NCBI RefSeq assembly: GCF_004798865.1
Contig: NW_025335568.1
Location: forward strand, 55,199,423 to 55,263,422
Direction of reading: 5' to 3'
Origin: Varanus komodoensis
Taxonomy: Eukaryota > Chordata > Lepidosauria > Squamata > Varanidae
DNA length: 64,000 nucleotides
The translations under genes and the position numbers were made by a program. This document shows positions 24,901 through 31,541 of the stretch, in pieces; position 1 is the stretch's first letter; every line of letters starts with the position of its first letter. The notes under the pieces are model-generated. The model made no database searches, had not been told where the DNA came from, and was given only the letters and a program-made list of their open reading frames with translations.

Positions 24901-25166
24901 AATTTGATCTTCAATGCAGAAATTCTTCTTTCAAAATGGGATGAGAAGAGCACAAAACCACACTATATGAAAAGGGCTGACTTTTCTTTTTAGTTAAAAG
25001 GTAGCATCAAGGGAAACTCATTTAAAAAGTCATTATAGCACCACTGAAATATGTCTACCGAGACAAATTAAACAACTTAATTATACTTACACTGAAGTCT
25101 TTCAAGCTGTTGGTGATCAAGAACAAAGGCATCAACTTGAATCTCTTTTTTCTTCTTTAAACCCAT
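2904..25166 (-). CDS. THADA: THADA, N-terminal half (coding exons 2-19, residues 1-982)
   Basis: Eighteen exons read on the minus strand join in one uninterrupted frame. Their translations follow human THADA (about 1,950 residues, from memory) from the initiator methionine to about its midpoint. Recognisable stretches include MGLKKKKEIQ at the start, VSMMLVQK, YVYAHWEHPLDAVKHQTK, STKPYDCVTASYLLNF, and SSSPEGLIPMDTD at the last exon seen. THADA is a large helical-repeat (ARM/HEAT-like) protein. It is homologous to yeast Trm732 and partners FTSJ1 in 2'-O-methylation of tRNA position 32. It has also been linked to SERCA and thermogenesis, and to human thyroid adenoma breakpoints. The DUF2428 core is expected in exons beyond base 1. 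All introns are GT-AG. The start codon at 25166 was chosen because it aligns with the human start. No frame break was seen in any exon. Confidence 0.97.
3886..4021 (-). CDS. THADA: THADA exon 18 (residues 892-936)
   Basis: Acceptor TTTACAG and donor GTGAGT. It encodes IKYLLENLKGEILQAEKSLL, then QAAASFPMYGRVHCINGALN; human has AENSLLQAAAAFPMYGRVHC. Ends in phase 2. Confidence 0.95.
4649..4862 (-). CDS. THADA: THADA exon 17 (residues 821-891)
   Basis: Acceptor ATTTCAG. It encodes DPEKLQALFQVAMQLSRSTK and PYDCVTASYLLNFLI, close to human GKLQGLFQAALELSTSTK. The donor is GTTGGT, a weak site, but it is the one that keeps frame (phase 1) with exon 18 (TLA then VIKYL; human TLMVIKCL). Confidence 0.94.
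5848..6115 (-). mobile_element. L2 LINE 3' end
   Basis: Begins with the A/T tail (TATTTATTAAAAGC). Then come the signatures TGTCTTGGGACAGCTTAC, GGTTTTCACCTGACGCC, GGTGCCAGGCAAGCCTCTGG and GAGAATATTCCATAG, the antisense of the L2 3' UTR. Confidence 0.75.
6198..6370 (-). CDS. THADA: THADA exon 16 (residues 763-820)
   Basis: Acceptor ATAACAG and donor GTACTA. The second half (CLASTFEEVKILAYDVLMKL) matches human CFTSTFEDVKILAFDLLMKL. The first half, EHHWDGVQQGQKLFQISQEV, differs strongly from the human segment and may be a fast-evolving loop. Ends in phase 0. Confidence 0.93.
7291..7414 (-). CDS. THADA: THADA exon 15 (residues 722-762)
   Basis: It encodes DFLSSFCGILFEALFPGSSH, then PTRFTALTLLGIIADIF; human has LFEALFPGSSYSTRFSALTI. 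Acceptor TCCTTAG, donor GTAAGG. Ends in phase 1. The run was not visible as a long ORF and was found by reading the intron flanks. Confidence 0.95.
7792..7914 (-). CDS. THADA: THADA exon 14 (residues 681-721)
   Basis: It encodes LFCRIYESSQTIHKAQQIKS and ends ITLERYK; human has LFCRIQESSQVLYKLEQSKS. The acceptor TTTTAAG follows a short GT-rich tract; donor GTATGT. 41 codons, phase 0 to 0. Confidence 0.95.
8093..8248 (-). CDS. THADA: THADA exon 13 (residues 629-680)
   Basis: It encodes VRIDALGLLCESHRSTEMIS and NLNSQSPAVRQQICSLLKK, nearly identical to human VRIDTLGLLCESNRSTEI. Acceptor TTTAAAG, donor GTAATC. Exactly 52 codons, phase 0 to 0. Confidence 0.97.
8346..8497 (-). CDS. THADA: THADA exon 12 (residues 578-628)
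   Basis: Acceptor ATATAG and donor GTACAA. It encodes SCNSRGALGALVACLRTARA, then HGHLQ and IKQGLVHQHDQ; human has SCNSRGALGALMACLRIARA. Ends in phase 0. Confidence 0.95.
8836..9066 (+). mobile_element. tRNA-derived SINE (squamate type), nearly full length
   Basis: The tRNA-like head contains an A-box-like TGGCATAGTGG and a B-box-like GTTCTAGTCTCC. The body runs AGCCATGGAATCAACAGG, TTTGAGCCAGTCACAG and TACCTCACAGGGTTGCTGTA, with an L2-like tail TAAACCGCCCAGAGTGTC..GGGGCGGTATAGAAG and a short (AAAT) end. It lies in the intron between THADA exons 11 and 12. Confidence 0.88.
9335..9520 (-). mobile_element. Degraded LINE-like fragment
   Basis: The stretch AACATAGAAACAGAGTGTCA, then GGGGTCTCCCAGGCCATCTAGTCTGGCCCCC split over adjacent lines, resembles a common amniote repeat. 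The reverse complement reads GGCCAGACTAGATGGCCTGG. It ends in a GCATACAAATCTTTAAATAA tail. Family assignment is uncertain. Confidence 0.4.
9940..10631 (-). CDS. THADA: THADA exon 11, large exon (residues 347-577)
   Basis: This 692-base exon is the longest in the window. Acceptor CTTGAAG, donor GTAAGA. Motifs shared with human include LSRILSIWTNAAL, YVYAHWEHPLDAVKHQTK, KGKYSSLGCIVECVGIEYIL, YASDLLETMF, WHETWVSPLL and YYLPKLLKCSPESLNYM. The end of the exon seems about nine residues shorter than human before the conserved GSCNSRGALG of exon 12 (human sequence from memory). Ends in phase 1. Confidence 0.97.
10632..12763. other. THADA intron 10: mostly unassigned sequence
   Basis: AT-rich intron. 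A possible minus-strand LINE or SINE tail is near 11485-11620. CCATGG-centred palindromic stretches near 11975-12030 suggest an old DNA transposon I cannot name. No exon-like frame with splice sites was found. Confidence 0.45.
12764..12984 (-). CDS. THADA: THADA exon 10 (residues 274-346)
   Basis: Acceptor TTTGCAG and donor GTAAAG. It encodes ISDLLCGSLKCSDIPEWFAN, then VLLFLCHGALAMLDWKNESM and LLLDIASSLLSLST. Human has VPEWFMSSCRSLCCGDIS and LFLCQGTLAMLDWQNGSM. Ends in phase 2. Confidence 0.95.
13785..13860 (-). mobile_element. L2-like LINE tail fragment
   Basis: CCCAAGGCTCTCTGGGTGGT then TTACCACAATCCATAAAAAC is the antisense of the L2 or SINE terminal motif. Confidence 0.5.
13935..14299 (-). 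mobile_element. Sauria SINE, near full length
   Basis: Read on the minus strand, a tRNA-like head begins near 14299, with an A-box-like TGGCGTAGTGG and a B-box-like GGTTTGAATCT. The body has ATGCAAATGCAAGTAGATAG and GGCCACATGGCCACGG. On the plus strand CCCCTTGACATTAAGTCCAG and GGGGGCGGTGCTCATCTCCG are hallmarks of the squamate Sauria SINE. It ends in an (AAAT)/GGTAAA tail near 13935. This element is the best single marker of squamate origin. Confidence 0.9.
14348..14442 (-). CDS. THADA: THADA exon 9 (residues 242-273)
   Basis: Acceptor TTATACAG and donor GTATGT. It encodes EDLLQTVQTTAGLAVVLFIK and TMFEPVEKLPCL, matching human DDLLQTVQSTSGLAIILFIK. A Sauria SINE lies about 50 bases into the following intron. 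Ends in phase 0. Confidence 0.95.
14860..14989. mobile_element. Short non-autonomous hAT element with target duplication
   Basis: A 130-bp element whose ends are imperfect inverted repeats: left CAGGGTGGTCAGATTTGCTC, right (reverse complement) CAGGGGTGGCCAAACCGAGG. It is flanked by CCATAGAT (14852-14859) and CCATAAAT (14990-14997), a 7-of-8 match as expected for hAT insertion. Confidence 0.8.
15752..15942 (-). CDS. THADA: THADA exon 8 (residues 178-241)
   Basis: It encodes RHFCGNCIAQTRLMHDLLVG, then VSMMLVQKIQENIPGQLW and MCGLLNSFARFLNN. Human has TQLMNDLLVGIRVSMMLVQK. Donor GTAAGT. The acceptor AAAAAG is preceded by a (TTTA)n microsatellite in place of an ordinary pyrimidine tract. Ends in phase 1. 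Confidence 0.95.
15948..15999. repeat. (AAAT)n microsatellite next to THADA exon 8 acceptor
   Basis: About twelve AAAT units; on the minus strand (TTTA)n ends about six bases before the exon 8 acceptor AG. Confidence 0.95.
16000..18437. other. THADA introns 6-7: one possible old hAT, otherwise unassigned
   Basis: From about 17577 to 18174, the left GGGGTGGACAACTAATTT and right GGGCCACATGTTGCCCATTA resemble decayed hAT ends. Without a clear 8-bp duplication this stays tentative. The remainder is AT-rich intron apart from exon 7. Confidence 0.35.
17358..17406 (-). CDS. THADA: THADA exon 7, 49 bases (residues 162-177)
   Basis: Acceptor TTTTACAG and donor GTGAGT. It encodes ALQFLHKSILEIEEEN, against human VLHFLQKSLIEILEEN. 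Ends in phase 2. Confidence 0.92.
18438..18470 (-). CDS. THADA: THADA exon 6, 33-base microexon (residues 151-161)
   Basis: Acceptor TCTTTCAG and donor GTAAAT enclose 33 bases. They encode KLCVNILFKE in frame after the shared glycine, corresponding to RASVNNLLKN in human. It is too short for ORF-based gene finding. The call rests on splice sites, unbroken phase (1 to 1) and position. Confidence 0.85.
18735..18845 (-). mobile_element. L2 LINE 3' end remnant
   Basis: The stretch around TGGCACCAGGCAGATTTTTT and GAAGCCTATTCCATAAATTC is the antisense L2 3' UTR. It ends about 14 bases from the THADA exon 5 donor. Confidence 0.6.
18859..19007 (-). CDS. THADA: THADA exon 5 (residues 101-150)
   Basis: Acceptor TTTACAG and donor GTATGA. 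It encodes SSLNSFPEPLMTEATHSF, then CLKEELKTADLSRYRKSMDN and IENTNIG, parallel to human SSLNSLPDFFLPEAMHRF. An L2 LINE remnant ends about 14 bases from the donor. Ends in phase 1. Confidence 0.95.
20395..20605 (+). mobile_element. L2 LINE 3' tail fragment
   Basis: A T-rich stretch with repeated TTTATT/TGTTTTTATG followed by AACGTAAGCCACCTAGAGCA, the L2-type terminal motif. It lies in the intron between THADA exons 4 and 5. Confidence 0.5.
21765..21832. repeat. Short tandem repeat of TTAACTATA units at THADA exon 4 donor
   Basis: Roughly five imperfect copies of TTAACTATAACTT and CTATAGTCTTATAG. The array ends about eight bases from the exon 4 boundary, so it forms the start of the intron on the minus strand. 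Confidence 0.85.
21840..21970 (-). CDS. THADA: THADA exon 4 (residues 58-100)
   Basis: Acceptor TGTATAG and donor GTAACA. It encodes IVSLLEKTDTTSLCEPMVKS and on to KNPLKKVLA; human has IVPLLEKADKNG and KNPLKKVLA. Ends in phase 2. The intron side of the donor is a short tandem repeat (21765-21832). Confidence 0.95.
23024..23118 (-). CDS. THADA: THADA exon 3 (residues 26-57)
   Basis: Acceptor TTTACAG and donor GTTTGA. The 95 bases continue the frame as SFAETEGQNLASVLLHCALL and on to HCIKQ, matching human SFADVEGKNLASLLLHC. Ends in phase 0. Confidence 0.95.
23755..23840 (+). mobile_element. LINE-like 3' fragment
   Basis: GAAGGTTGGATCTAATGGCC and CCCCTTCCAATGTTATTATT resemble a common amniote repeat end (GGTTGGACTAGATGACC..CCCTTCCAACTCT). 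Short and diverged. Confidence 0.45.
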
Positions 25167-26639
25167 TTTGGTAGATTAAAGAATTACCTACTTTAAAAAA
25201 ATTATATGTTGACACTCAGTACCAACATTGTTTTAAATGTACAATTTAAAAGTAACGAATGTTAAATTTCAGTTCACCTTTGTATTCCACAAAACATCTG
25301 TTTCAGTTCATTTTTTTATACATGCTACATGAAAAGTTTAGGAAAGATTTTTATCCATAATTCACCTCCATATTGTACAAACTTGATCACAAACCCCAGC
25401 ACAACACAGAGTGGTAGCAGTCTTACCCCAAGGTTCCTGATGACTTGGATCCAGCACCTTGGGCAGTATCCTATGCACTCTATGTGCTAGCAAGACAAGA
25501 AACATGTTCCCTTAGAGAATGGGACAGGTTAGTGAAGCTTGCAGAATGAAGTTGTATTAACCTACTTCATTCTGGAAGTTATTTTTTCCACTAATTTCCA
25601 GGGTGGCTTTAGGGGGAATTCTCCAGAACAGATATGGGATGCACCTGGAGGACTTCAGTGGGGAGTAGAAGATGGGGAACTGCTGTTCTACAAGTTGACT
25701 TCTACATTATGTTTCATTTATGTTTTATTCACCACCCTATCCCTTTTAGTTTTGAAGTAGTAGTTTATAAGGATAGCCTTATAAACCATAACACCATAAA
25801 TGAGCACTTAGTGTTCTCCAGTTATGCTCTCCAATTAAACATCAGAGGTACTCTCATAAATCTTTATGTGATCTAAATTTGTAAGGCATTGATAACAACA
25901 AAAAACATCCACCTAACAGCATCACAATTCAGAATCAGTGCTTCTAGTATGGAAGCTTTCCACATAATACCGGTAATAAAAAGGCCAAGTCACATTTCAT
26001 GACGGCAAATCTTGGACTATTTAACTCGTAATTTGCCATGATATATGCTGCACATGAAATATCTCCATGTACTGTTAGAAAAAACTCCAATTAATATAAT
26101 CAGTAGTTGATAGCATAATGTCCTAACCCAAACCAGCAGGTTTAGTAGTGAAACAACCCGGAAGTTAACCCAACCAAAAAAAGTTAACCTCTGATCCACC
26201 TTCACACACCAACAACCTCCAATCATGCAGATCAGAGATTATTTACAGTAGTTAGAAAAGGCTTGTATCCAGCACACATTCCCATGGATCAAATAGCATG
26301 ATATATTGATGCTAGGCAGAGAGAAACTATCAAAGTGATTATATCTGAAGGACCCTCTAGCTACAGGACCCTACAAATAGAAAGGCAGGATATACATTTG
26401 AAAATATATACATGTACAGCCAGTTTCTTGTTCTCAGCAGTAGGTATTCAGAACTGCTGCCTCTGAACATAGAGGCCATATTCATCTGTCATGACGAATA
26501 GCCAATAAAAGACACCCTCTATGCATTGCTGAATTCCTCTAATAAAGCTATCTAACCTAGAGACCTTCACCACCACATCTAAATATATGCACTAAAGTCT
26601 GTGTGTTTAAAGGTCTCATCTAATCCACAGTAACTACCG
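23980..26639. other. THADA introns 1-2: no recognised repeat or gene
   Basis: Apart from exon 2 I see no recognised element. A small hairpin lies at about 25541-25574 (CAGAATGAAGT and its complement ACTTCATTCTG). Confidence 0.4.
25091..25190 (-). CDS. THADA: THADA exon 2 (start codon exon, residues 1-25)
   Basis: Acceptor TTAAAG before 25190; 24 bases of leader; ATG at 25166-25164. It encodes MGLKKKKEIQVDAFVLDHQQ and five more residues, then donor GTAAGT after 25091. Human THADA begins MGVKKKKEMQ. The exon ends in phase 1. An in-frame AAGTAG doublet at the acceptor could allow a 3-base shift in the leader. Confidence 0.93.
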
Positions 26640-27627
26640 TGAATCAGTGTCTGAGCAGTAATGGACTGGTTGAGGGCAAATAAATTGAGGCTCAATCCAG
26701 AGCAGATGGAGGTATTGGTGTGTGGATCTTCTGTCCAGGTGGATGATATTCAACCTATCCCAGGAGGGCTGCACTCCTCTCTACAGGTCAAGTTTCATAG
26801 TTTGGGGGTGCTCCTAGATCCAGAATTGTCTCTGGAACCCCCAGCAGACATGGTGGCACTGAACACCTTCTAATAAGCTTCCGCTAATCCATCAACTATT
26901 TCCTACCCAGACAGGCAGGACCTAGCTACAGTGACCCACACTCTAGTAACCTCTCATTTGGACCATTGTAATGTGCTCTATGTGGGACTCTCCTTGGAAA
27001 TGGTTCAAAAAAGGGCAGCAACACTGCTAACAGGAGCTAGGGGGCAAGAACACATCACTCCAGTCCTCTACCATCTATATTGGCTTCCAATTGACACCTG
27101 AGCCCAATGTAAGGTGTTAATGATAACATTTAAAGCCCTAAACAGTTTGGGAACAAGATATCTGAAGGAACACCTCCTTCCATATAGTCCAATAGGTGCC
27201 TTAAGATCATCATGAGGTCCTTCTCTAAAAGCCCCTTCTAAAAGATGTAAGGAGAGTGACTGCAAGAAGAGCCATCTCAGCTATGGCACCCCATTTATGG
27301 CACCAACTCCTCAAAGAGGTGTGCCTGGTATTGACTGTTTATTATTTTTGGCACTGGGCAAAACACTTATTTTCCTGATATTTTAATAGCTAAGTTTTAT
27401 ACTGTCCATTATGTTTCATACGGTATTTTATTTTGGATTGCTGGTTGCCCATCACTGAGGATGCTTATTATGGATTATGCATTGAGTTTTGTTGGGGTTG
27501 CATTTTAAATGTTGCTCTTGCTTATATGAAATTTTTTCAGTGGAATTAAGGTTTTTTGTAGTTTTAGTTTATTATAAAATGTATTAAAGAGTCTTCATCA
27601 AAGGCTGATGAAAGGTATAAAATATTT
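26640..27627 (+). mobile_element. L2-clade LINE, C-terminal reverse transcriptase region to 3' end
   Basis: Plus-strand frame gives DWLRANKLRLNPEQMEVLVC and FHSLGVLLDPELSLEP, the L2 reverse transcriptase C-terminal motifs. These are followed by remnants of the TSRLDYCN..YVGLP block (CTCTCATTTGGACCATTGTA, TATGTGGGACTCTCCTTGG) and the 3' UTR (TATTGGCTTCCAATTGACAC). A poly-purine end (TTTTAAATAAATAATGG) closes it. 5'-truncated, with stops and shifts outside the first block. Confidence 0.88.
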
Positions 27628-27779
27628 TAAATAAATAATGGACACCTGTATTTGTAAAAAGGAATGTATAATCAGGGCTGAAGAGACACTTGATTTGAGA
27701 AGAACACATCAGGCAGTAAGATACAAAGAGGTGGTGGCAGCAGCTTATGCACATATATGTGCACAAAAAGTCAGTTAAT

Positions 27780-28085
27780 CCAGGGGTCACTTGCAACAGA
27801 GACTGCCAGGGCTCCTGCATCAAGTGCTTAAGGCCTCTAGTCTAGCAGGCAACCCCCGAACACCACCTATGGCCACAAGTAATTTCCCAGCAACTGGGAG
27901 CATACAACTCCTTCAGGCATAGAAGCCCTGGATAGTCTTACTCTCCATGAATTTATCTAAGCTTCCTTTAAAGCCATTCAAGCGGGTGGCCATCACCACA
28001 TGCCTTACTTCAACCCCGTGAATTCTTCCACCACTCAGCTTCATCGGGCGACACTGGATTCTCCACTTCTCTAATACCTTGTACC
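27780..28085 (-). mobile_element. CR1 LINE 3' end
   Basis: The minus strand reads GAAGTAAGGCATGTGGTGAT, GGCCACCCGCTTGAATGGCT and TTAAAGGAAGCTTAGATAAA, then TTCATGGAGAG and TATGCCTGAAGGAGT. This is the classic CR1 3' region. It ends about 20 bases from the THADA exon-1 donor. Confidence 0.8.
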
Positions 28086-28331
28086 TCTGTCGTGCCTCCA
28101 CTTACTCGCCTTTCCCCTAAACAGTGCTAGAAGTTGCAATCTTGTCACATTAGGGGATTGAGCACTCTGACACCCACCACGTGGCGCCGAGTCTTCGCGC
28201 AACGCCTTCCACGAAGCACCGGAGAGAAGCCTTTGGAGCTTAGTGGGGAAGACAAAGCCCATGTGCTTTAGGATTTCGTCAGGAAGGGACTTAGCACGCC
28301 TGTGCTCTTTTTCTTTCTTTTTTTTGGCCAT
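28071..28331 (-). other. Unassigned 86-codon frame in THADA leader/CpG island
   Basis: The frame starts MAKKKKEKEHRRAKSLPDEI with a purine-rich ATG context (AAAAGATGGCC). It runs across the presumed exon-1 donor at 28106. If spliced to THADA exon 2, it enters in a different frame from the THADA start and stops about 19 codons later, so it would be an overlapping upstream ORF. I do not recognise the peptide. It may be chance coding potential in a GC-rich leader, or part of an unannotated small protein. Transcription has not been shown. Confidence 0.25.
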
Positions 28332-28500
28332 CTTTTACACACAAGAGCACCCCAGTTACCGAATGCTGAGGCGGTCGGCAACACCACAGCCTGGAACACG
28401 TCTCTGCCTTCACAGGTGCACCTGAAGCAACCTCCTTTCACCCCACGATTTTACATTCCCCCCGCAGCCCCTCCCCTTGCTTACCCCCCAGATAGGCCCG
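28106..28500 (-). other. THADA: THADA probable exon 1 (5' untranslated), upper limit uncertain
   Basis: A strong GTAAGT donor lies at 28105-28100 on the minus strand inside a CpG island. It would splice to the acceptor before 25190, placing the THADA start 24 bases into exon 2. No transcript data are available, so the transcription start is only guessed to lie within the island. If it lies above 28331, the leader carries an upstream reading frame (see the entry at 28071-28331). Confidence 0.5.
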
Positions 28501-28800
28501 GCCCGTCTTTCCTTTCCTCTCCTGCTGGCTGTTAGCGCCGCCCCTTTGCCGAGAGGGGGCGGAGCGAACCGGCAACGCGGCGGCCGCCCACCCAGTGGAC
28601 CACGTCTCCCTCCTGAGGCAAAAGAGAAAAGGCCGCGCCAAGAGCAGAGCAAGCGCTCGAACAGGCTTCCTACGGACGCCTGACGGCTCGGTCGGCCAAT
28701 CAGAGGAGAGGGAGAGAGAAGCTGCCGTATTACGGGCGTGGAGAACCGGATGAGGGAGGGGTTTCTGGGGAACCGTGTAGTGAGAGGAGGCTGGACGGCC
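28130..28800. promoter_or_regulatory. THADA: CpG island / THADA promoter
   Basis: A GC- and CpG-rich block stands out from the AT-rich surroundings. It contains a GC box (GGGGGCGG, 28555-28562) and a CCAAT box (CCAAT, 28696-28700). There is no TATA box. It sits at the expected 5' end of THADA and is the likely promoter; the exact start site cannot be read from the sequence. Confidence 0.75.
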
Positions 28801-28809
28801 TCGGTTGTT

Positions 28810-29100
28810 ACCCACCTCTGGCTAGAGGTAAAGGGTCCTATTCCGTGCTAGTACTTGCTCAAGAGTAAGTCCTACGGCGCTCAGAGCGATTTCTAGAATG
28901 ACCTACGCACGTTTACTTGAAAGTGTGAGTTGATTAATCCAAGGAAGGCTGAAGATGGTGGGTTTCTTGTCCATTGTGGTTTTACTCTGAGCTATTCACC
29001 ATGGCGGTGAATCTATTTCGAGGATGGAGTTCAGTTCCACGATACGCTCCTGTAAAGCTCAGAATAAAAGCTGAAATGGGTTAGGAGCCCCACTGATACT
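28810..29100 (+). repeat. Unnamed ~290-bp repeat, copy A
   Basis: Aligns along its length with 45984-46273. Shared blocks include GTTTACTTGAAAGTG/ATTTACTTGAAAGTG, TTGATTAATCCAAGG, GGATGGAGTTCAG, TAAAGCTGAAATGGG and CCCCACTGA. Estimated identity is around 70-75 percent by eye. I do not recognise the family. Copy A lies at the edge of the THADA CpG island and is CpG-rich. Confidence 0.8.
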
Positions 29101-31045
29101 ATCACTGCTTACCTGGTGATACCATCTGGCCACATATTTTGACTTTTCTGTTACTTCCTGCATTGTTCTGTGCCAGCTCGCCTGATGAAGATTTACGGAA
29201 AGCTCGAAAATTTAATTATTTTAATGGTTCTAATATGTCCAACTGGGTTTTGAGTAATTCTGTAGCTGCAATTCCAGCCACACTTCCTGGGGAATAACTC
29301 CATTTGAACTCAGTAGTTACTTCTGAGTAACCATGCACATGTTGGAATTGTCACATATAATTTATCATTTTGAGACCACAGTGGGTTTGAAATGTTACCT
29401 TTTAAAAATAACTACTCTTTAGCAATGTAGAAAATAAAACTTTCTGAACTGAAAAGCATATTTTATGTATTGTTGATGTTACACAACAGCTCACTCACAG
29501 GCCAAAATATTTTGTTTTGCAACTTCAGAATTTAAGGGTACAACAAAATTAATAACCAAGTAAGGTTTTTTATTACCCACATCACATTCAGTTGATATCA
29601 GAAAACTGATCACCTTATCCTGATCTTATTGAATAATTACTTCATAAATGGGATTTAGGTTGCAATCCTATACTTAGTTGAGAATCAGTCCTACTAAATT
29701 CAGTAGGAATTTGGGGTAGCGTAGGATTGCACTGCTAACTACTTTATTGTTCAAACCATCCCAAGACGATTTGGCAGTGGATGGTATACAAAAGTTTTAA
29801 ATAAGTAACAGCACCCTCTTAATCAATCAGACATCCACTCCTATCATGTTCAACAGATCTTACCACATCAAGTATGTGTGGAAAGCAGCCTTACAACAGC
29901 ATATGCCTAAACTGCATGGTCCTATTTTGATCTGTCACATGATGTTTAATTTAGTATGTGGTGTTTCCAATCACTAGGACAAATTCAGTTTTTATTTTTA
30001 CAAGTGCTTTCAAGCAAAGTTATTTCCTCAACCTCATCTTCATTATTGTGTCCAACCCATTGTGCCCCATCTTCATTACCTTGTTAGAAACCTTATTTGT
30101 ATGCTGTAGTTAATGGAATGAGTTCTACTTAGAATTTAAGGATTACAGCTAATGCAAACCATTAGGAAAATGTCTAAAAGTTTTTTACAAGACTTCCATA
30201 TTTGCCATATTGGAATGTGTCAATAATGAAAACAAGTTCCCTTTAGGAAGTAGGAGGAGAGTAAACATTTTCACTCAAACATTCCTTTGGCATGATTACT
30301 ATAATAATCTAAAGGTAATTAAATAAATGTTTAAATAATCCAGAGACACTTGAATAAATGCACTATGTTAGAATTTAACAAAAATACAACATGTATATAA
30401 CATTTTTAGAATTCTTAGAAAGTATAATACAACTCAAAGCAAAAATTGACTCTGTGTTTTTGTGAGATTATTCATTTCATTAAATGTTCGGAATATTTCT
30501 AAATATGTGCCTAATTGTGTTAAATGTATTCACTTTTGCAAGGTAGAAACAGCTGCTTCCTTTTAAGAATCAAAACCATGGTTATTCTATTAGATTTGTT
30601 TAATGTAATGCAAAGTTTCTCCACTGTGTGGTGCCAAAGCATTAAGAAAAATACATTTTTAATTACTCTGCATACATACAAACAAAACATTTTTAAATAT
30701 AAAAAGAAAAAAGGTTATAATGTCATAAACGCATTGCATTTCTGCCAAAGACCCTAAAACACTACAAAACTGGCTAGGTTCAATTGCAAGTTAATCTAAT
30801 TCCACAACAACTAGTCGCAACATTATACGTTTCAGTACGGATAGTAACAACTTAGTACATTATTTTCATTTGAGCTATTCAGTTGATCTATTATCATGAG
30901 CCTGGATTGGGGATCTATGGCAATAATATATCTACAGAAAAAAGTCATTCCATTGCTAATCTGTAACTGCCTGTGAGTGCCTTTTTAAAAATCTTTGTAC
31001 AGGTTAGCATGTACGAACACTAATCTATTTTTTAATGTGGCAAAT
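29101..31045. other. Intergenic, no gene; short palindromic repeat copies
   Basis: AT-rich sequence between THADA and PLEKHH2. Two copies of a short MITE-like palindrome are at about 29275-29345 and 29655-29745. Otherwise nothing is recognised. Confidence 0.5.
29655..29745. repeat. Short palindromic MITE-like element (GCAATCCTA family)
   Basis: Left end TTGCAATCCTATACTTAGTT and right end GGTAGCGTAGGATTGCACTG are imperfect inverted repeats. Between them lies a second inverted pair (CCTACTAAATTCAGTAGG). Related copies occur elsewhere in the window. Confidence 0.6.
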
Positions 31046-31149
31046 AGCAATAAATGCTTTATAATTTTGCATTTGAGACAGGTTTTTACCTTCATTTAGC
31101 AACAAATGCTCTATAATTTTGCATTTGAGACAGGTTTTTACCTTCATTT
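31046..31149. repeat. 52-bp tandem duplication
   Basis: Two adjacent 52-base copies (31046-31097 and 31098-31149) differ at about two positions, both starting AGCAA and ending CTTCATTT. The high identity suggests a recent local duplication. Confidence 0.95.
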
Positions 31150-31324
31150 ATCTAATCTTACCTTCTTTGTTCTGTTCTTATAGCTAGATACATTTATTTA
31201 TGGAAGATGAATGAACAACTATCCTACCACAAAAAGGCTTCCCTGTTTTCCATAGGCTATAGCCAGTTAAGATACAAGTCAATCAGTATTTCTTTAAATA
31301 TTTCACAGCAAGAAATTGCATTAC

Positions 31325-31541
31325 ACATTATTATTTGATTTATAGTCTGATTTTCTCTTATGACCTCAAAGCACCTTACATAATTCTCCTCCTGCTGCTC
31401 TCATTCTTACCCAGAACAACAACCCTGTGAGGTAAGTTGAACTGAGAGTCTGCAACTGGCTCCATGGCTGAGTGGGGACTAGAACCCAAGTTGCCTGAGC
31501 CCCAGTCCCATGATCTTAACCACTACACCACTGGCTCATGT
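31325..31541 (-). mobile_element. tRNA-derived SINE (same family as 8836-9066)
   Basis: Reverse complement begins GAGCCAGTGGTGTAGTGGTT (A box), with GGTTCTAGTCCCCACTC (B box). It continues through AGCCATGGAGCC and TTACCTCACAGGGTTGTTGT to TGTAAGGTGCTTTGAGG and an A/T tail. Confidence 0.88.

Noticed and set aside
28438-28815. Frames up to 125 codons across the THADA CpG island
   Set aside because: Low-complexity proline/arginine-rich translations of GC-rich DNA on both strands; most likely non-coding.
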